DNA of 64,000 nucleotides from Lachnospiraceae bacterium (GTDB lineage Bacteria; Bacillota; Clostridia; Lachnospirales; Lachnospiraceae), in contig CAJTCY010000011.1 of the NCBI GenBank assembly GCA_910575075.1, positions 1 to 64,000 of the forward strand, read 5' to 3'. Shown one piece after another: positions 34,211 to 42,690 of the stretch. The position numbers and the translations under genes were made by a program. The notes below the pieces were generated by a model. It had not been told where the DNA came from. It ran no database searches and saw nothing but the letters and a program-made list of their open reading frames with translations. Each line of letters starts with the position of its first letter. The first letter of the stretch is position 1.

Positions 34211-35380
34211 TTATTTGCTGTCAGAATCTTCCGTTCCCGTCTCATTATCAGAAGTCCCTTCTGTATCTGCGGTTTCATCTGCATCAGAAGCATCTTCACC
34301 GCCAGCGTCATTCTCTGCACCAGAAGCATCTTCCTCACCAGCGTTATTCTCCGGTTCTGCTGTTTGGGTCTGTTTGATTGTAAACCGCTCGTCAAACTTA
34401 ACTTTTGCCCACTCATCTTCATTCAGTTCAAAAGTTACTCCTTCTTTGTAACCGTCGCATACTTCCGTATAATGATCATCCTTGCGCTGCTGTACAATGG
34501 ATTTCTTCTTCTCCTCAGTTTTTTCCTCATCAAAGGTGCTGTCCATGTGTACCACATAATAATTATCATCTGTAGTAATTACTTTACTGAGCCCACCGTC
34601 TTTCAACTTGTTTGCAGCCTTTATTACCGCATCATCCAAGGTATAGCTCTCATCTTTCTCACCGTAAGAATAAGGCGTGACCGTATAACCTGCCGCCTCT
34701 GCCGCCGTCTCAAAGCCATCTTTGGCAGCTTTTCGGAAATCCTTTACCTTCTGCTCTACTTCCGCTTTTTCCTCTTCCGTGTACTCCTTGGTTTCGCCTT
34801 CTTCGTCTGTCGTGGAATTTCTATTTACGCTGACATAACTGATCGTTTTCTGTGCGGCTTCCTCATCCGTAACCTCAGTATCTACTTCTTTATCCATTTC
34901 GATGCGCATTTTTGCCTGGATCGTGTTCAGCCGAAGCATTTCCTTGACATATTCCTCAGTGGCGCCAATCTGTTTGATTGCCTTTGAGGTATTGTCTTCC
35001 ATAAATTTCTTTGCCGCCTCATCCATGGCCGTCATTTCCTCGTCTGTGATTTCCACCTTGTAGTCTGCCATGTGTTTTTCCAGCAGGTAGAACTGCTCAA
35101 TACTTTCCGCTACGTTTTTCTTGACGGAAGTTTCCATATCCGTTCCATCACCCATCATATCCTGAGACCACATGTCTGTATTTCCAAACATAGATGAAAA
35201 CTGCCCGTCATAAATTGCCTGCTGATATCTTGCCATAAAATTCATAAATCCAAGAGAAATCTCCTGTCCATCCAGGGTTGCTCCTGTCTTTTTCGCATCA
35301 ATGCCGCTGCCGCATCCTGTTAAAACGGAGGCTCCCAATACCACTGTCAGTAACAGAGCCGCTAATCTCTTTGTCTTCAT
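34211..35380 (-). CDS. SurA/PrsA-like foldase lipoprotein
   Basis: The protein has 389 residues. The signal peptide ends in lipobox LTGC (about 20-23), giving an extracellular lipoprotein. Residues about 35-190 form a SurA-N-like helical chaperone region (NVAESIEQFYLLEKHM, followed by ITDEEMTAMDEAAKKF). A parvulin-like segment follows (AVIKAANKLKDGGLSKVITT, then DDNYYVVHM). The last 50 residues are almost all Asp/Glu/Ala/Thr/Ser, probably a disordered tail. The place upstream of a Clostridia-type mfd-pth cluster is common for this family. The predicted role is folding of exported proteins, which fits the many large secreted proteins nearby; prolyl-isomerase activity is uncertain. Confidence 0.8.
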   Translation of the reverse strand: MKTKRLAALLLTVVLGASVLTGCGSGIDAKKTGATLDGQEISLGFMNFMARYQQAIYDGQFSSMFGNTDMWSQDMMGDGTDMETSVKKNVAESIEQFYLLEKHMADYKVEITDEEMTAMDEAAKKFMEDNTSKAIKQIGATEEYVKEMLRLNTIQAKMRIEMDKEVDTEVTDEEAAQKTISYVSVNRNSTTDEEGETKEYTEEEKAEVEQKVKDFRKAAKDGFETAAEAAGYTVTPYSYGEKDESYTLDDAVIKAANKLKDGGLSKVITTDDNYYVVHMDSTFDEEKTEEKKKSIVQQRKDDHYTEVCDGYKEGVTFELNEDEWAKVKFDERFTIKQTQTAEPENNAGEEDASGAENDAGGEDASDADETADTEGTSDNETGTEDSDSK

Positions 35381-35532
35381 ATATTTCCTCCTGTGTGTTC
35401 CCTATATTTCTGTAATATTATAGTTCTTTTCTCTGATACAAGCAACAGTTTTTCTCTGAATTTCACGGATTTTTCACCTTTTGCAGGCTGTCTTACTCAA
35501 AAATACCAAAAACCGCAAAATCCGAAACCGCA

Positions 35533-38500
35533 TTACTCTTTCACACTGCAGTCCACCAGAAGATTTGCCGTATCTTCCAGAATCATCTCCGCCGCTTCCA
35601 GCGTGCTGATTGCTTTCTGTCTGATATTATGATTCTTGCTGTACTCAAAATAAGGAATTTTTATATCTCGTATAAACTTCAGCGCTCCTTCATATTTTTC
35701 AACCATCTTCATAATATTCGCTGGATTAATCTTTGCCATATAATAAAATGTAAATTTTATTTTTTCTCCTATTTCTTTAATTTCAGTATAATAACACCTA
35801 TGCGCTTTTGCCTTCAGCTGCGCTATTGTAAGTAAATTCTCCACTGATTTTGGCGGTTCACCAAATCGGTCAATCAGTTCTTCCAGCATTTCTTCACTCT
35901 CTTCCTGATTTTCAATTACTGCGATTCTTTTATAGATATCCAGTTTTTGAAATTCATTGGGAATATAAGCAGGCGGAATAAATGCGTCCACATCCAGTTC
36001 CAGGCTGGTTTCAAATTGTTCTGGTTCAGACTCACCTTTCAGAGATTTTACAGCCTGATTTAACATTTTGCAATACAGATCGTAACCCACCGCTTCCATA
36101 TGTCCATGCTGCTGAGCTCCCAGCAGATTCCCAGCTCCTCGTATCTCCAGGTCCCGCATGGCAATCTTAAAACCGCTGCCCAGCTCTGTAAACTCACGAA
36201 TGGCTGAGAGACGTTTCTCAGCAACTTCTTTTAACATTTTATTACGCCGATACATCAAAAAAGCATAAGAGGTCCGGTTTGACCTGCCCACACGCCCCCT
36301 GAGCTGATAAAGCTGAGACAGTCCTAAATTGTCTGCATCGTGGATGATCATTGTATTTACGTTTGAAATATCAAGTCCTGTTTCAATTATTGTAGTACTC
36401 ACAAGAACATCAATTTCTCCATTGATAAACTGATACATAATATTTTCGAGTTCCCGTTCACGCATCTGTCCATGAGCGAACTCTACCCTTGCTTCCGGCA
36501 CCAGCTCTGCAATCCTTGAGGTAACTTCCACAATCTGATTGACCCGGTTAAATACATAGTATACCTGTCCATTCCGCGCCAGTTCCCGGTTAATTGCCTC
36601 GCGGATAATCTCATCATTATACTCCATCACATAAGTCTGTATTGGAAGACGGTCCATCGGAGGCTCTTCCAGAACACTCATGTCTCGGATTCCAATGAGG
36701 CTCATATGCAGAGTCCTGGGAATCGGGGTTGCCGTCAGCGTCAGAACATCCACATTTTTCTTCATCTGCTTAATCTTTTCTTTGTGCGTCACCCCAAACC
36801 TCTGCTCTTCATCTATAATCAAAAGCCCCAAATCTTTAAATTCCACATCTTTCGAGAGCACCCGATGGGTACCGATAACGATATCCACCATCCCCCGTTT
36901 CAAATCTTCCACTGTTTTTTTCATCTGGGCATTGGTACAGAATCTGCACATCAATTCAACTCTGACTGGAAAATCTTTCATGCGCTGGGCAAAATTATTA
37001 TAATGCTGCTGTGCGAGAATGGTGGTGGGAACTAAATAGACTACCTGCTTATTTTCCTGTACCGCCTTAAATGCCGCACGTATTGCAATTTCCGTCTTTC
37101 CATATCCTACATCCCCACAAATCAGCCGGTCCATAATCTTTTTACTTTCCATATCCCGCTTGGTAGCTTCAATGGCAAGTTCCTGATCTTCCGTCTCTTC
37201 AAAAGGAAACAACTCTTCAAACTCTCTCTGCCACACAGTATCGGGTCCATACACAAATCCTTCCGTGTTTTGTCTTGCTGCATATAGCTCCACCAGCTCT
37301 TTTGCAATCTCCTTGACTGCACCTTTAACCCGGTTCTTTGTCTTTGTCCATTCCTGTCCGTCCAGGCGGTTGATTTTGGGTTTCTTGGCCTCCGCCCCTG
37401 CATACTTCTGTATCGCCTCCAACTGAGTGGCAAGCACATATAACGTACTGCCTTTATCATATTCGATCTTCACATAGTCCTTCGCCGTCTTCTGAATCTC
37501 AATCTTCTCAATTCCGCGGTAGATACCCACACCATACCGCTCATGAACCACATAATCCCCAACGCTCAGCTCCGTAAAACTCTGTATCTTCTCTCCTTCA
37601 TAAGTTTTTCGTTTTTTCTTACGTTTGTGATCTCCGCCAAAAATATCACTCTCCGAAATGACTACAAATTTCAAATCCGGATATTCAAATCCCTGCTTGA
37701 GCTTGCCGTAGGCAGTCATAATCTCACCAGGCTGCAGGAGATGATCATAGTCTTCACTGTAAAAACAGTTCAGCCCTTCTGCCATTAGATCATCGGTAAG
37801 ATTCCTGGCTCTGGTTCTTGAACCAGACAATAAAATCACCTGATATTTCTTCCTTTGGTATTCCTTCAAGTCTTTTAACAGCAATTCAAAACTGCGGTTG
37901 TAAGAGTTTAACGTCCTGGAGTAAATATTATATCTTGATTTTATTTCTATTTCATTGATTTTCATATCAAGCGTTGTCACTGCCACGCTTTTTCTTCTCT
38001 GTATTTTGGCAAAAATCTCTTTCCCCGAATAAAGCGCCTCCATCTGCCCTGGTAAAATATAACCCTTCTCTAAGCGATGCTGCATACTCTCAGAAAATTC
38101 CTGCTGTACCACTCGTCCTTTCTCTGCCAGCCTGACAGGCTCATCCAGAAATACAATCGTTTCTCCCCCCTCAAAATAATCCAGAAATGAAACCGTATCT
38201 TCTGCAAAATACGTAAGATAGCTGTCTATTCCATCGCTCTGCCCAAGTTCTGTTATCTCTTCTGTCAAATTCTCTATCGCCGCCTTGAGTCTATGAGCTT
38301 CTTCTGTCTTCATCTCTTTGCGGAACGCTTCACAGATCCGGTTTTTCTCCTGTTCCAGAGACTTCAGCCCACGTTCTAAGCTATCCTGCGTCAACACTGT
38401 TTCAATTGCGGGATAGATCGATACCCGCTCCAGATTCTCAATGGAACGCTGGCTTTCCACCTCAAAACTGCGCATAGAATCAATCTCATCTCCCCACAGC

Positions 38501-39075
38501 TCCAAACGATACGGATTTTCCTCCGTCAGCGGAAAAATATCCAAAATTCCGCCCCGGACAGCAAACTGTCCTGCGCTTTCCACCTGATAATTCCTCTCAT
38601 ATCCCAACCGTACCAGCTGAGTTTTCACTTTTTCCATATCCAGCGGATCTCCCAGCGCATACTCTAAGATTTTTTTTTGTATACAGGGCAAAGGCAGTAC
38701 ACGGTCCATGAGCGCATCAAAAGTAGTAATTACTGTTACTTGTTCCCGCTCCAGCAAAGCTTTCACTGCTGCCAAACGTTCGGCAGTCAAAAGATTACCT
38801 CGTATGTCAGATTGATAAAACAATACGTCTCTTGCAGGATAATACAGAACCTTCCTGTCATAAAAACGATAATTTTCATAGATTTCCCTTGCCTTTTGTT
38901 CCTGAAATGTTACAATAAGCGCATTGTATTTTTGTTCCAAAAGACTATACATGAAATGAGGCTTCTGAGTGTCTACACACCCGGAAACCTGCACAACTCC
39001 GTCCAACTTTATCAATTGTTCCTTTAATTTTATATATTGTTCCAGTCCCAGCAAAGGCTCTGTAAAACTTCTCAT
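35533..39075 (-). CDS. mfd: Transcription-repair coupling factor Mfd
   Basis: At 1180 residues this is full length for the family. It has the UvrB-like N-terminal module (GGILDIFPLTEENPYRLELW), the RNA-polymerase-interacting domain (VGDYVVHERYGVGIYRG), Walker A GDVGYGKTEIA (about 655), IIDEEQRFGV, TATPIPRTL, helicase motif VI QLRGRVGRS, and the C-terminal TRCF domain. It displaces stalled RNA polymerase and recruits UvrA. The ATG is preceded by CAGGAGG. It sits 13 bases after pth on the same strand. Confidence 0.97.
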   Translation of the reverse strand: MRSFTEPLLGLEQYIKLKEQLIKLDGVVQVSGCVDTQKPHFMYSLLEQKYNALIVTFQEQKAREIYENYRFYDRKVLYYPARDVLFYQSDIRGNLLTAERLAAVKALLEREQVTVITTFDALMDRVLPLPCIQKKILEYALGDPLDMEKVKTQLVRLGYERNYQVESAGQFAVRGGILDIFPLTEENPYRLELWGDEIDSMRSFEVESQRSIENLERVSIYPAIETVLTQDSLERGLKSLEQEKNRICEAFRKEMKTEEAHRLKAAIENLTEEITELGQSDGIDSYLTYFAEDTVSFLDYFEGGETIVFLDEPVRLAEKGRVVQQEFSESMQHRLEKGYILPGQMEALYSGKEIFAKIQRRKSVAVTTLDMKINEIEIKSRYNIYSRTLNSYNRSFELLLKDLKEYQRKKYQVILLSGSRTRARNLTDDLMAEGLNCFYSEDYDHLLQPGEIMTAYGKLKQGFEYPDLKFVVISESDIFGGDHKRKKKRKTYEGEKIQSFTELSVGDYVVHERYGVGIYRGIEKIEIQKTAKDYVKIEYDKGSTLYVLATQLEAIQKYAGAEAKKPKINRLDGQEWTKTKNRVKGAVKEIAKELVELYAARQNTEGFVYGPDTVWQREFEELFPFEETEDQELAIEATKRDMESKKIMDRLICGDVGYGKTEIAIRAAFKAVQENKQVVYLVPTTILAQQHYNNFAQRMKDFPVRVELMCRFCTNAQMKKTVEDLKRGMVDIVIGTHRVLSKDVEFKDLGLLIIDEEQRFGVTHKEKIKQMKKNVDVLTLTATPIPRTLHMSLIGIRDMSVLEEPPMDRLPIQTYVMEYNDEIIREAINRELARNGQVYYVFNRVNQIVEVTSRIAELVPEARVEFAHGQMRERELENIMYQFINGEIDVLVSTTIIETGLDISNVNTMIIHDADNLGLSQLYQLRGRVGRSNRTSYAFLMYRRNKMLKEVAEKRLSAIREFTELGSGFKIAMRDLEIRGAGNLLGAQQHGHMEAVGYDLYCKMLNQAVKSLKGESEPEQFETSLELDVDAFIPPAYIPNEFQKLDIYKRIAVIENQEESEEMLEELIDRFGEPPKSVENLLTIAQLKAKAHRCYYTEIKEIGEKIKFTFYYMAKINPANIMKMVEKYEGALKFIRDIKIPYFEYSKNHNIRQKAISTLEAAEMILEDTANLLVDCSVKE

Positions 39076-39088
39076 ATTGCCTCCTGTT

Positions 39089-39649
39089 TCAGTTAAATTG
39101 ATTCATTGCCTGATCCGTTTTTCCCTGTACCATCAGCGCTGCTGCATCACATGCACGTCCAAAAGCATCGTTCACCAATTTTCTCTCTTCCCGTGAAAAT
39201 CTTCCCAACACATAATCTGCAAGATCCCAGCCTTCCGGCTTTTCCCCTACCCCGATCTTAATTCTCAGAAACTCCTGTGTTCCAGCATGGCTGATAATAC
39301 TTTTAACTCCATTATGTCCCCCGGCGCTTCCTTTTTTTCTTATTCTAAGCCTGCCAGGAGCCAGACTCACATCATCATAAATGATCAAAAGCCCTGACTC
39401 CGGCTCCAGTTTATAAAAATTCAAAATCGCTCCTATGCTCTCTCCGCTCAAATTCATAAAAGTCTGCGGTTTTACCAGCAGCACTTTCTGTCCTTCTATG
39501 ATCCCTGTCCCGCACAATGCTCTATGCTTCTTTTCCCTGACACGGATATTATATTTATCCGCCAGCATATCAATCACATCAAATCCAACATTATGACGGG
39601 TTCCCTCATATCTGGAAGATGGATTCCCAAGCCCTGCAATTATAAACAT
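39089..39649 (-). CDS. pth: Peptidyl-tRNA hydrolase
   Basis: The 186-residue enzyme has GLGNP (7-11), the catalytic His in TRHNVGF, KPQTFMNLSGES, DDVSL and GSAGGHNG. It releases tRNA from prematurely dropped peptidyl-tRNA. Length and motifs are complete. It precedes mfd with a 13-base gap. Confidence 0.97.
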   Translation of the reverse strand: MFIIAGLGNPSSRYEGTRHNVGFDVIDMLADKYNIRVREKKHRALCGTGIIEGQKVLLVKPQTFMNLSGESIGAILNFYKLEPESGLLIIYDDVSLAPGRLRIRKKGSAGGHNGVKSIISHAGTQEFLRIKIGVGEKPEGWDLADYVLGRFSREERKLVNDAFGRACDAAALMVQGKTDQAMNQFN

Positions 39650-39698
39650 ACTCTGTTTCCTTTCCTGTCATCTTAAGTTATTAGGATGATGTTATGTA

Positions 39699-40520
39699 TT
39701 AGTTGAGAAAGCCAAAATACAAGATTACCAGCCCTCCAAGTATCATCCGGTAATAACCAAATACCTTAAAATCATGCTTCCTGATATATCCCATCAGAAA
39801 ACGGATTACCACCACAGAAACTGCAAATGAAACAGCCATCCCCACCAGTAGTATGCTCAGTTCCTGCCTGGTAAATGCAAACCCAAATCCCAGAAGTTTT
39901 AAGAAACTTGCCCCGAACATTACCGGAATGGCAAGATAAAAGGTAAATTCCGCTGCCACTGATCTTGACACTCCAATCAACAGAGCCCCGATAATGGTAG
40001 CTCCAGATCTGGATGTGCCGGGAAATACAGCCGCCACAAGCTGGAACAAACCGATAATAAAAGCAATCTCCCAGGTCAGTTCTCTTGTACTTCGAATTAC
40101 AGGTTTACTGCCGCGGTTCACATTTTCCACTATGATAAAGATAATCCCCACCGTAATCAGCATCACTGCAACAACCCAGAAATTATACAGGTGTTCATCC
40201 AGCCAGTCTCCAAATACCACTCCTACTACTCCCGCAGGAATACACGCAACTAAAATTTTGCCCCAAAGTTCCATAATATCCCAGTCAATAATCTCTCTTT
40301 TATTCAGATGAAAAGGAAAGATCTTTTCCCAAAACATGATTACGACTGCCAGGATAGCACCCAGCTGTACAACTACCAGAAACATATTCCAAAATTCCTG
40401 CGATACCTCCATAGGCATAATCTTCTCCAGTAAAATCATATGCCCCGTGCTGCTCACAGGGAGCCATTCTGTAATTCCCTCCACAATTCCGTATATCACG
40501 GCTTTTAAAATCTCCATCAT
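39699..40520 (-). CDS. uppP: Undecaprenyl-diphosphatase (UppP/BacA)
   Basis: This 273-residue integral membrane enzyme has the family motifs GITEWLPVSSTGH (about 15-27) and PGTSRSGATI. It recycles undecaprenyl pyrophosphate to the lipid carrier for peptidoglycan and other wall polymers and confers bacitracin tolerance. Several membrane segments are visible, ending in GYYRMILGGLVILYFG. It lies 49 bases upstream of pth. The ATG is doubled; either Met is possible. Confidence 0.95.
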   Translation of the reverse strand: MMEILKAVIYGIVEGITEWLPVSSTGHMILLEKIMPMEVSQEFWNMFLVVVQLGAILAVVIMFWEKIFPFHLNKREIIDWDIMELWGKILVACIPAGVVGVVFGDWLDEHLYNFWVVAVMLITVGIIFIIVENVNRGSKPVIRSTRELTWEIAFIIGLFQLVAAVFPGTSRSGATIIGALLIGVSRSVAAEFTFYLAIPVMFGASFLKLLGFGFAFTRQELSILLVGMAVSFAVSVVVIRFLMGYIRKHDFKVFGYYRMILGGLVILYFGFLN

Positions 40521-40705
40521 AATCCTATGGTTTCCTTTCTGTCATTTCTAATTTCCTTTTATTATGTAAGAAGGCAGCTTTCATTCATACGTTACAGTAT
40601 ATCACAATGCGGAAGAATTTAGGAGTAATTGTACTTAATTTTTTTATTTTGAATTCTTTAAGACTTCTTGAATTTATTAATAAAAAATGAATTCCTAATT
40701 TTCCA

Positions 40706-40734
40706 TTGACTTTTACCGAATTTTTCCTTTTAAT
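40706..40734 (+). promoter_or_regulatory. Sigma-A promoter of the secreted FN3-SH3 gene
   Basis: TTGACT (40706-40711), 17 bases, TTTAAT (40729-40734), 35 bases before the start codon. Confidence 0.6.
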
Positions 40735-40768
40735 TAATATGGAATGTATTTTAAAAGGAGTGTGTGTT

Positions 40769-41593
40769 ATGAAATTAAATCTTAATTTTAAAAAATGTAT
40801 TTATTCTCTTCTGCTGCTTTTTTTTATCACTCTCTGCCTGCCCCAGCCTGCAGTTGCTGCGAGGAAGCCAGCGATGGTCAAAAAACTAAAATGCGGCGTT
40901 ACTACGGCAAACAGCATCAATATATCCTGGGCTTCTCAGAACGGCATCACCGGTTATCAGATATTCCGGTCCTTATCATATGACGGTCCTTATGAAAAAA
41001 TCAAAGAAATCTCCGCTGGAAACAATGCGTTCTGCAATCTTAAACTGCAAAGCGGCAGGGAATATTATTACAGAGTCCGTGCCTACACAGGAAAAGGCCG
41101 CCGCACTGTAACCGGATATTTTTCCAAGCCTCTTTCCGCCCGGACCAGATGCAATTCTCGTTCTGCCAATGTACGCAGCTCTACAAACGTGAGAAAACAT
41201 GCCGGAACCAATCATCCCGTTATCACAACCCTGAACGCTGGTTCAAAAGTAACTGTTATCTGTACCGCTAATGACAAGTCTGGAACAGCGTGGAGCCGCA
41301 TTTCCTTTAAAATAGGAAACAAAAAGAAAAACGGATATGTCAGATCTGACCTTCTCTCCACAGGACAAACACAAAAACAGACTGGTATCGTCACCGCTGG
41401 CAGCGGTCTTCACCTTCGCCGCATGGCAAACGCCAGCAGCGGAATCATCACCACCTTGCCGCGAGGTACAAAAGTCACCATTCTTGGACAGGCTACCGGA
41501 TCAGATCGTCAAAAATGGTATCTGGTCAGTGTAAAGCAGGGCAGAAAAACGGTAAAAGGCTATGCTGCTGCCCGTTACATCCGCATTTCTTGA
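40769..41593 (+). CDS. Secreted protein with one fibronectin type III and two SH3-like domains
   Basis: The start at 40769 has AAGGAG eight bases upstream and begins a signal peptide (CIYSLLLLFFITLCLPQPAV). Residues about 35-120 form an FN3 domain (INISWASQNGITGYQIFRS, REYYYRVRAYTG). Two bacterial SH3 domains follow (about 130-195: ANVRSSTNVRKHAGT; about 205-274: GLHLRRMANASSGIITTLP). Such SH3 pairs commonly bind peptidoglycan or accompany wall hydrolases, but no catalytic domain is present. It is a single gene, oriented opposite to most neighbours. Confidence 0.75.
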   Translation: MKLNLNFKKCIYSLLLLFFITLCLPQPAVAARKPAMVKKLKCGVTTANSINISWASQNGITGYQIFRSLSYDGPYEKIKEISAGNNAFCNLKLQSGREYYYRVRAYTGKGRRTVTGYFSKPLSARTRCNSRSANVRSSTNVRKHAGTNHPVITTLNAGSKVTVICTANDKSGTAWSRISFKIGNKKKNGYVRSDLLSTGQTQKQTGIVTAGSGLHLRRMANASSGIITTLPRGTKVTILGQATGSDRQKWYLVSVKQGRKTVKGYAAARYIRIS

Positions 41594-41726
41594 AGATCTT
41601 TCCTATAGAGATTCAGGCGTCAAAAGGTGGTATTATAAATGCTTATTGGCAATTTGCACAAATAGGTACAAATTGCCAGCTTCATTTTATTTCACTACCT
41701 TTTGGAACCCTAATCCTATAGAATGA

Positions 41727-41826
41727 AAAAGAAGCTGCCGCATAAACAGCCAGATATAATATATGCTATCCTCTATTCTGGAATAACATATATTATATCT
41801 GGCCTCTGTTGTGACAGCTGCTTTTA
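41727..41826. terminator. Bidirectional terminator / long inverted repeat
   Basis: The core stem GCCAGATATAATATATG (41749-41765) pairs with 41787-41803 perfectly. The outer arms AAGCTGCC and CAGCTGCTT extend it. On the minus strand it is followed by TTCTTTTTC, so it serves greA; on the plus strand it can serve the FN3-SH3 gene. The rest of 41594-41898 holds no gene I can support. Confidence 0.65.
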
Positions 41827-41898
41827 CCGATTGCCGACAGCACTGCAGATGAAAAACCAGACACATCAAGATATCCGTTGCTCATCATAGCCCGGTAA

Positions 41899-42402
41899 TT
41901 AATAACTCCTGATTGTATCATTTTCATCTTCAGAAGTATTTTCAATTTTCTTTATCACAATATAATAACTGTAACTATCATTGACCTTAATCTGGACTCG
42001 CTCTCCTGCCTTACGCCCCAGAATAGCCTTTCCAATTGGAGATTCCGTACTGATGAGGTTTTTCATAGAATTCCCCCTGATCGATGTTACCAGCCGAAAG
42101 ACCTGCTCTTCATCGTCCTCTTCAAAATACACAGTAACGGTATTGTTAATACCGACTTCATCCTCTTTCGATGCATCTGACACAATTTCTGCCGTTTTCA
42201 GCATTCGTTCCAGATAGCGGATTCTGCTCTCATTCTTATTCTTGTCCTTCTTCGCCGCATGATACTCAAAATTCTCACTTAAATCTCCATGTGCTCTCGC
42301 TTCCTTTACTGCTTCTATCGCTTCTTTGCGTACTACCAGTTTACGGTATTCAATTTCTTCTTCTATTTTTTTAATGTCACTTCTGGTTAATTGTTCTCTC
42401 AT
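41899..42402 (-). CDS. greA: GreA-family transcript cleavage factor
   Basis: The 167-residue protein has the N-terminal coiled coil with the acidic tip in ARAHGDLSENFEYHAAK (catalytic Asp/Glu) and the C-terminal FKBP-like domain (STESPIGKAILGRKAGERV). It rescues backtracked RNA polymerase. The start at 42402 has GAGGAGG eight bases upstream; the 22-codon extension is unsupported. A palindromic site overlaps its promoter region. A second Gre paralogue may exist elsewhere; this one has a slightly divergent C-terminus. Confidence 0.85.
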   Translation of the reverse strand: MREQLTRSDIKKIEEEIEYRKLVVRKEAIEAVKEARAHGDLSENFEYHAAKKDKNKNESRIRYLERMLKTAEIVSDASKEDEVGINNTVTVYFEEDDEEQVFRLVTSIRGNSMKNLISTESPIGKAILGRKAGERVQIKVNDSYSYYIVIKKIENTSEDENDTIRSY

Positions 42403-42485
42403 TGTTCTGTCCTCCTCAGGGCGCCGCTTCTTGATCTCACACTGCTTCGCAATATCATGGTCTTTCATGCCACTTCGCTTCAGGC

Positions 42486-42511
42486 GATATAATATCTGTC
42501 GATATTATATC
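42486..42511 (-). promoter_or_regulatory. Palindrome overlapping the -10 box of greA
   Basis: GATATAATATC and GATATTATATC are perfect inverse copies four bases apart. The minus-strand TATAAT at 42504-42509 lies within one arm, and TTTAGA stands 18 bases upstream. It could be a repressor site or simply a symmetric promoter; no regulator is identified. Confidence 0.45.
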
Positions 42512-42690
42512 ATACTCCTCTCAAATATCTAAAGAAAAACTTAAGAAATCTTTAGATATTTTTCTATGGTTTTTTAAGATTTTACCTATATACTTTTATC
42601 TGTAATGAAAAACGTATGCGTAATCTATTTTTTTGCTGCTGACGATAACAATATGTTTGAAAACAGACTACATAGAAAGGAAAGCCTGAT

